Shown one piece after another: positions 14,740 to 18,811 of a DNA stretch of 18,811 nt (its first letter is position 1; every line of letters begins with the position of its first letter). The notes under the pieces were generated by a model, which saw only the letters and a program-made list of their open reading frames with translations, was not told the origin of the DNA and did no database searches. Made by a program: the position numbers and the translations under genes. The DNA comes from JAIBBV01 sp044347745 (GTDB lineage: Bacteria; Bdellovibrionota_C; UBA2361; JAFLCA01), in assembly GCA_044347745.1 (NCBI GenBank), contig JBIKUD010000048.1:1-18811 (forward strand), given 5' to 3'.

Positions 14740-15825
14740 ATGTTTAACGGGCTTTGGGTTGAGGCAAAAGGTGAGGGTGCCGCTCTCTTATATAGGGGTG
14801 GGCTTGAGGATGCTTGTGTTCAGGCGAAGCGATTAGGTCTTAATGCCTTGATTGTACAGGTCTACCGCGAAGGAAAGGCTTGGTATCCCAGCAGCGAAGC
14901 TGACTGTGCGCCTTACGAACACTGTCTTAAAATTGGTTTTGACCCACTCACAGAGGCCATAAAATTGGGCCAACGTTTTAGCTTACAAATTCATGCATGG
15001 GTAAATGTTTTCAATCTCGGTTTTAATTCTGGAGCTCCGGTTCTTAAAAAACTAGGCCCAGGCTCTCTTTTAGCTGATAACCACCAAACCTCCGTAATGA
15101 AATATCCTGAAACTGGGGTCTGTCCCCAGATGCCTCCGTTTAGCATGGACGCGCCGGGACTTTGGTTAGATCCAAGTAGTGAGGAAGTTCGTTATTGCCT
15201 TACGCGGGTAGTGAAAGAAATTTCCTGTAGTTATCCAACACTTTCAGGAATTCATCTTGATTACATTCGATATCCCTATTTTTTACCACTGCGTCCATCT
15301 TCGCGAATTAGATGTGGGCCAGATTTCGGATATAGCGTCGAAAGCCTGAAACGTTTTGCCGGTAAACGTACGATTGATGAATGTTTTGTGTGTGAAGACG
15401 GCGCGTATCAGCCAGCATCTGAAACGCTTTCGCTTGAGTGGGATAGGTGGCGACGCAATCAAGTTACTGACACGGTGAAGGGAATGCGCGCTATGTTGCA
15501 CACAGCTCAAAAGCTTTCTGTCGCAACGTTAGCCTGGCCAGAGCGCGCGTATTTTTGTGCGTTTCAGAATTGGCGTGGTTGGATGCAACATGAGCTTGTC
15601 GATTGTGTATGCCCCATGGCCTATACAGCGGATGATGAACATTTTGAATATTTGACCAGACAGTCTGCCTGTTTTGAGACCGATAAAAGTAAAATTTCGA
15701 TGGGAATTGGGGCGTATTTATTGAGCGCAAAAGAGCAGCTAGAGAGACAGATGCGTATTGCGAGTACTGCGGGTGTTGGCGCGAGTGTCTTTTCAGTTCG
15801 CAATTTGAAGCGTTTTGCGCTGTAA
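14740..15825 (+). CDS. GHL10-type glycoside-hydrolase-like protein (DUF187/YngK family)
   Basis: 361 residues. The opening GLWVEAKGEG and the (beta/alpha)8 barrel segments ALIVQVYREGKAWYPS (36-51), FDPLTEAIKLG (67-77), LQIHAWVNVFN (82-92) and the hallmark IHLDYIRYP (171-179) match the GHL10 domain (Pfam 02638 from memory). Asp174 in HLDYIRYP is the likely catalytic acid. The C-terminal part has CPMAYTADD (about 289-297), a further barrel strand. Family members process bacterial cell-wall or exopolysaccharide glycans and are usually secreted. This one has no signal peptide or membrane anchor in the N-terminus, and no upstream in-frame start would add one, so it may act in the cytoplasm or belong to a variant subfamily. 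The ribosome site is weak (GAG 11 bases upstream). Confidence 0.8.
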   Translation: MFNGLWVEAKGEGAALLYRGGLEDACVQAKRLGLNALIVQVYREGKAWYPSSEADCAPYEHCLKIGFDPLTEAIKLGQRFSLQIHAWVNVFNLGFNSGAPVLKKLGPGSLLADNHQTSVMKYPETGVCPQMPPFSMDAPGLWLDPSSEEVRYCLTRVVKEISCSYPTLSGIHLDYIRYPYFLPLRPSSRIRCGPDFGYSVESLKRFAGKRTIDECFVCEDGAYQPASETLSLEWDRWRRNQVTDTVKGMRAMLHTAQKLSVATLAWPERAYFCAFQNWRGWMQHELVDCVCPMAYTADDEHFEYLTRQSACFETDKSKISMGIGAYLLSAKEQLERQMRIASTAGVGASVFSVRNLKRFAL

Positions 15826-15860
15826 ATTAGTTGGGTGGGTTAGGGGCGCCTGAAAGAAAG

Positions 15861-15979
15861 TTTCAACACTGAGTTCACAAAGGACACAAAGAGGGGAAAA
15901 CCTTTGGGTTTTAACTTCGCGGTCTTTGAGGTCTTGGTGGTGGATTATTTCTGGCGCGGGTACTGAATTCTGGATCAGG
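15861..15979. repeat. Fold-back repeat, copy A
   Basis: About 119 bases, roughly 85 percent similar by eye to copy B. The centre AAAACC-tttg-GGTTTT is a hairpin apex, and the arms (CACAAAGGACACAAAGAG and GGTCTTTGAGGTCTTGG) are imperfect inverted copies. The 34 bases after the apex are identical in both copies, while the left arm has about eight changes. It resembles the CAC-AAAG-ACAC type of repeats seen in many environmental genomes; that resemblance is from memory. Confidence 0.8.
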
Positions 15980-15983
15980 TGAC

Positions 15984-16010
15984 GGAAACGGCATCAGTGG
16001 AGCCGTTTCC
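15984..16010. repeat. 9-base perfect inverted repeat between the copies
   Basis: GGAAACGGC (15984-15992) and GCCGTTTCC (16002-16010) are perfect inverted copies around a nine-base loop. No T-run follows on either side. It follows copy A directly and has no counterpart after copy B. Confidence 0.6.
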
Positions 16011-16026
16011 TAGCTTTGCCTGCTTG

Positions 16027-16045
16027 CCCTGAGCTTGTCGAAGGG
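16027..16045. repeat. Short dispersed-type repeat CCCTGAGCTTGTCGAAGGG
   Basis: This 19-mer is the reverse complement of CCCTTCGACAAGCTCAGGG, a motif I recognise as abundant in intergenic regions of many bacterial genomes. Only one copy is in this window, so its repetitive nature here is inferred from outside knowledge. It sits in the 82-base gap between copies A and B. Confidence 0.5.
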
Positions 16046-16061
16046 AGGAACTTCAAAAAAA

Positions 16062-16182
16062 TTTCAACACAAAGCTCACGAAGAACACAGAGAAGAGAAA
16101 ACCTTTGGTTTTAACTTCGCGGTCTTTGAGGTCTTGGTGGTGAAATATTTTTTTCTGGTGCAGGTACTGGATTCCGGATCAG
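16062..16182. repeat. Fold-back repeat, copy B
   Basis: About 121 bases, the second copy 201 bases downstream of the first. Its fold-back is more complete: ATTTC at 16061-16065 and GAAAT at 16142-16146 close an imperfect stem of about 86 bases with apex AAAACC-ttt-GGTTTT. Beyond it, TTTTTTTCTGGTGC (about 16147-16160) has an imperfect inverted partner GCACCAGAAGAAAAA (about 16219-16233), hinting that the element extends further. Confidence 0.8.
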
Positions 16183-16253
16183 ACGCTGGAAGCAGTCCGT
16201 CAGGTTAACAGTTATCGCAGCACCAGAAGAAAAATACTGCTCAGCGCTCGTAT

Positions 16254-16448
16254 TTAATTTACAATTTTTACTTCACTGCGATTCTTAAGAAAAATCTTCT
16301 CAAGAGTAAGCGAAGCTAACTTATAACCCTCTTGTTCGGTTTTACCGGCTTCAAGAGCAATCTGAGTGACGGCCTCAATGAGATCGCCAATAGTTGTTTG
16401 AATTTTTTCAGATGAATGAGAGGAAGCGTTATCGCTGAGCTTTGACAT
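16254..16448 (-). CDS. Small hypothetical protein, 64 residues
   Basis: Not recognised. The ATG at 16448 has AAAGG seven bases upstream; the frame extends to 16466 but the internal start is clearly better. The protein is charged and soluble: a Ser-rich N-terminus (SDNASSHSSEK) then a predicted helical body (TIGDLIEAVTQIALEAGKTEQEGYKLASLTLEKIFLKNR) with heptad-like hydrophobic spacing, so it may oligomerise. No signal peptide or Cys is present. It lies downstream of trmB on the same strand with its own possible promoter and a leader of about 135 bases. A real gene is likely given the good ribosome site, but no function can be inferred. Confidence 0.65.
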   Translation of the reverse strand: MSKLSDNASSHSSEKIQTTIGDLIEAVTQIALEAGKTEQEGYKLASLTLEKIFLKNRSEVKIVN

Positions 16449-16589
16449 AGCAACACCTTTAAACAAAAACCACTATCAAGAACCTGCATCTTTATAAGCT
16501 GGTCCACCTATGTCGGGGCAGCAAGAACCCGCTCTACTGCCAAATTACCGTCACAGGTATCGTAAAGATGCCGCAAACACATGGGGAGA

Positions 16590-16598
16590 ATTGTAACA
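16590..16598 (-). promoter_or_regulatory. Possible extended -10 promoter for the small gene
   Basis: On the minus strand TGTTACAAT (16598-16590) matches an extended -10 element (TG-N-TATAAT with one change), but I see no good -35. Transcription would start near 16583 and give a leader of about 135 bases. The leader contains a hairpin GGCAG...CTGCC with inner AGA/TCT pairing (around 16520-16544) and two copies of GGTTCTTG. Confidence 0.3.
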
Positions 16599-16617
16599 TT
16601 TTTCCCCTAAGCATTCA

Positions 16618-17328
16618 TTATACGCTGAGAAGGCTATTGCCTCCAATTTTTCTTGCAAGCAGGTAACCTATTGGTAATCCTTGAGATTTAAACATCATTT
16701 CAAACTCGGAAGGCACCGAAGTGGCTGCTTCTTCGCTTTTATACAGATCTTTTGTGCTCTTTAGAACCTCAAGAGATTTATTCTTTTGGACACTGCTTAG
16801 GGATTCTGCGAAATAGGCCTGGTGATCACTTTTATGTGAAAATAGTCCGCCTGGCTTGAGAAGGGACACCAGAGCGTCTAGATAGGAGGCGTTTAAAATC
16901 CTGTTTTTATGCCAGCGAGGTTTGTCCCAGGGATCAGGGAAATTGAGGTGAATTGTATCAATTTCGTCCGTCTCAAAAAATTTTGCTATTAATCGTGCAT
17001 CACCACGAACCATGAGAATATTGTGAAGCCCTGACTGTTTGCCTTTTTCAACCGTGCGAAAGGCGCGTTTAAAGCGCAGTTCAATGCCAATATGCAGGGC
17101 ATCCGGGCTGCGCTTCGCAAGTTCAAGCAAATGTCCCCCTGAGCCAGACCCAATTTCACAAACTATCTTGGAGTATTTTTTGAGGCGTTCTCTTAGTTGC
17201 GAGCGCTTTTCATCTGGTACATGCGCTGTGGTAATAGAGATAATGTCGTCGGCGCTTTGATCTACGAGATCAATATACTGGTTTTTCCAGTTTCTAAATT
17301 GAAGGCGTGATTTTTCGTTTTCGCTCAT
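16618..17328 (-). CDS. trmB: tRNA (guanine-N7-)-methyltransferase TrmB
   Basis: 236 residues, normal length. It methylates G46 in the variable loop of many tRNAs using S-adenosylmethionine. Seen directly: the SAM-binding motif EIGSGSGGHLLELAK (58-72), the acidic motif GIEL (81-84), the RGDA stretch (108-111), and the TrmB hallmark LNFPDPWDKPRWHKNRI (128-144) containing the catalytic Asp132 region. The C-terminal SEFEMMFKSQGLPIGYLLARK corresponds to the family's T-x-F/Y-E-x-x-F-x-x-x-G substrate segment. No Shine-Dalgarno is visible before the start codon, and the divergent gene starts only eight bases away. Confidence 0.95.
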   Translation of the reverse strand: MSENEKSRLQFRNWKNQYIDLVDQSADDIISITTAHVPDEKRSQLRERLKKYSKIVCEIGSGSGGHLLELAKRSPDALHIGIELRFKRAFRTVEKGKQSGLHNILMVRGDARLIAKFFETDEIDTIHLNFPDPWDKPRWHKNRILNASYLDALVSLLKPGGLFSHKSDHQAYFAESLSSVQKNKSLEVLKSTKDLYKSEEAATSVPSEFEMMFKSQGLPIGYLLARKIGGNSLLSV

Positions 17329-17336
17329 AGAATTGC

Positions 17337-18251
17337 ATGCATTATTTGACGTACCTGTTACATCGCTGGCGGTTTCCCGAGCAAGTAGATTACCTCAAAA
17401 TGGGGGTAGGAATCGAGGCTCGGCACCAGCGCTGCGCACCATATTGGCGCATGCACTTGGCCTATTCTCGCGCTTTTGCCCATTCTGCGCTTAAAGGCAG
17501 GCGAGGGGGCTCACTGTTAGTGTTGGGCGCTGGACGTTTGCTTGACTTGGATTTGCAGAAGATGCTGCAAATTTTTGATTCAATTTCGTTACTTGATTAC
17601 GATCCAAGTGTGCTTAAGTTTTGGAAGCAGAAGGCGCGTTCCCTGGGTGCGGAGAAGAGGGTCCATTTTATAGTTAAAGACGTAACAGGCTGTCTTGAGC
17701 CTTGGACGCGTACATTGCAAGACGCAATTCGCCCACAAATGCCCGCTGGGGAAGTAGCCGAGCTGCTTTATAATTTAGATTTTCCGGAGCTCGATATTGA
17801 AAAATATGATGCGGTGCTATCGCTTAATATTCTCAGTCAATTACCGCTTTATTTTCGAGATCGTGTTGAAGCATTGTGTAAGGCTGCGGGTGTAGTGGGA
17901 GCGCCTAGCGGATTCGAATCAGCGGAGGTGCACTCAGCGCTTCAATATCTTTGCGGGGAAATCCAGAAACGCCACCTTGAATTGCTTCACCGGTCGGCGA
18001 TGGAAGATGCTGTATTAATTGGAGATGCTCAATTTTTTTATTACCAGATTGATAAGGCGCATTGGCAAACTGAACCTGCGCTTTATTTTAATGAGCCACT
18101 GAAGCTCGAGCATTTTGAGTTAAAACTTTCTGATCAGTGGTTCTGGCATATCGCACCGCAAGGAATAGAAGATGCAGACTATGGAGTGCTGCATGATGTG
18201 CGGGCGTATGCGTGGCGGCGCAGTAGCTTTCATTTTGTTACGCGCTCTTAA
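17337..18251 (+). CDS. SAM-dependent methyltransferase-like protein of unknown target
   Basis: 304 residues. The segment LLVLGAGRLLDLDLQKML (60-77) is a Rossmann-fold motif I with G-A-G, followed by a hydrophobic strand ending in the acidic motif LLDYDP (85-90), and a later strand YDAVLSLNILSQLP resembling motif IV. This pattern suggests a class I methyltransferase, possibly degenerate: motif I has one glycine fewer than usual. No known substrate domain is apparent. The C-terminal part is rich in aromatic residues (QWFWHIAPQG). The start lacks a ribosome site; an ATG at 17400 is an alternative. It starts eight bases from trmB on the opposite strand and ends five bases from the next convergent gene. 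Confidence 0.7.
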   Translation: MHYLTYLLHRWRFPEQVDYLKMGVGIEARHQRCAPYWRMHLAYSRAFAHSALKGRRGGSLLVLGAGRLLDLDLQKMLQIFDSISLLDYDPSVLKFWKQKARSLGAEKRVHFIVKDVTGCLEPWTRTLQDAIRPQMPAGEVAELLYNLDFPELDIEKYDAVLSLNILSQLPLYFRDRVEALCKAAGVVGAPSGFESAEVHSALQYLCGEIQKRHLELLHRSAMEDAVLIGDAQFFYYQIDKAHWQTEPALYFNEPLKLEHFELKLSDQWFWHIAPQGIEDADYGVLHDVRAYAWRRSSFHFVTRS

Positions 18252-18256
18252 GTATA

Positions 18257-18811
18257 CTACCGCCCAGTTTCCTGAGTTTGCCCACCTGGCTGAATTGTTG
18301 GCTCATTAAGCTGAGCATTGCCGCTGGCTAGATCAATAATTCTTCGGTAGTCAGCTGCATTTAATGCTTCGCTATTTGCTAGGGCATCCAAGCGCGAGTA
18401 AAACGCCGAACGAGGTTCACCCTTAGTGCCAAACATGTCGTCGTACAAAGCAACTAATTGCAAATGCGAATCAGCACGGAAGGCTGCTTCAAATGTCTGT
18501 TTAAGACTTTGGGCAGCTAAGGCTTTCTGCTCTGGCGTTGCATCTTTATTTTCAAGCATTACAAATGCGTCGTCTACGGCCAGCGAAGAGTCAGTTGCTT
18601 GAGCGCCGTACAGCTCATGGCTGACACTATTAAACCAGCCCAAGAACTCATCTTCGTTGGCAAAATTCTTGCTCAATTCATCTTTTTTGCTGGCAATAAA
18701 TGACAACATGCCTTCGCCTGTCTTTTCTTTATAGATTTGAGCAAGCTGAAGTTTGTACTGGGGATCTAAGCCTTCAGTAAGCACTTTGGCTTTTAATGGC
18801 TCCTTTACAAT
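18257..18811 (-). CDS. Unknown protein, C-terminal part (5' end outside window)
   Basis: The last 184 codons of a frame that stays open to the right edge. A GTG at 18784 could start it but lies 15 bases from the only AAGGAG, too far for that site, so the gene more likely begins outside. The visible part is soluble and mostly helical, with acidic, Ala-rich segments (DSSLAVDDAFVMLENKDATPEQKALAAQSLKQTFEAAF) and a Pro/Gly/Gln-rich C-terminal tail (PTIQPGGQTQETGR). No domain or motif is recognised. It converges with the methyltransferase-like gene. Confidence 0.6.
   Translation of the reverse strand: MVKEPLKAKVLTEGLDPQYKLQLAQIYKEKTGEGMLSFIASKKDELSKNFANEDEFLGWFNSVSHELYGAQATDSSLAVDDAFVMLENKDATPEQKALAAQSLKQTFEAAFRADSHLQLVALYDDMFGTKGEPRSAFYSRLDALANSEALNAADYRRIIDLASGNAQLNEPTIQPGGQTQETGR

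Larger units (their letters stand above)
15826..16253. other. Convergent intergenic region filled with repeats
   Basis: No gene is visible in these 428 bases. They hold two diverged copies of a fold-back repeat, a 9-base palindrome and a short widely seen repeat between the copies, each listed separately. The region lies between the ends of two convergent genes. Confidence 0.8.

Noticed and set aside
15861..16182. CRISPR-like array
   Set aside because: Only two units of about 120 bases, diverged and with long internal fold-back structure; no short repeats with uniform spacers and no cas genes.
18782..18784. GTG at 18784 as true start of the right-edge gene
   Set aside because: The frame stays open to the window edge and the only Shine-Dalgarno-like AAGGAG is 15 bases upstream, too far, so the gene is treated as partial.

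Overview
The window looks like a chromosomal segment of a Gram-negative bacterium. It encodes outer-membrane efflux and LolB-like lipoproteins, FtsX/MacB-type exporter parts, a PdxS/PdxT vitamin B6 synthase and two tRNA genes with encoded CCA ends. Base composition is moderate. Gene content is compatible with a deltaproteobacterium-like lineage in the broad sense, but nothing here fixes the taxonomy. No transposase, integrase, CRISPR array or recognisable defence operon is present.

Layout. Positions 1-3236 (minus) hold a four-gene tripartite exporter operon: FtsX-like permease, MacB/DevA-type ATPase, HlyD-type membrane fusion protein and a NodT/TolC-type outer-membrane lipoprotein cut by the window edge. 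A divergent TetR-family gene (3383-4048) shares the upstream region, where two matching inverted repeats overlap a good sigma-70 promoter. An unrecognised 337-residue protein (4056-5069, minus) and a GT-C type membrane glycosyltransferase (5208-6719, plus) follow. The pdxS-pdxT pair (minus, 6762-8198) lies downstream of a tRNA-Glu(CTC).

A tRNA-Gln(CTG) on the plus strand runs directly into a TPR lipoprotein gene, whose only conventional in-frame ATG lies inside the tRNA. That gene overlaps a LolB/DUF4292-like lipoprotein gene. Next is a minus-strand module of a membrane-anchored protein, an ABC ATPase and a 565-residue permease (11304-14449). A 290-base divergent gap packed with unrelated hairpins separates it from a GHL10-type glycoside-hydrolase-like protein (14740-15825). 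The convergent gap after that carries two diverged copies of a fold-back repeat of about 120 bases. The right end holds a 64-residue ORF with a long leader, trmB, a divergent methyltransferase-like gene starting 8 bases away, and a partial unknown gene at the edge.

Functional themes are envelope export and lipoprotein handling (two ABC systems, TPR/LolB pair, GT-C enzyme), PLP synthesis and tRNA biology. The points most worth a second look are the operator/promoter overlap at 3256-3302, the tRNA-embedded start at 8609, the hairpin cluster at 14511-14676 and the repeat block at 15861-16182. I see no complete undescribed system that I could defend from sequence alone.
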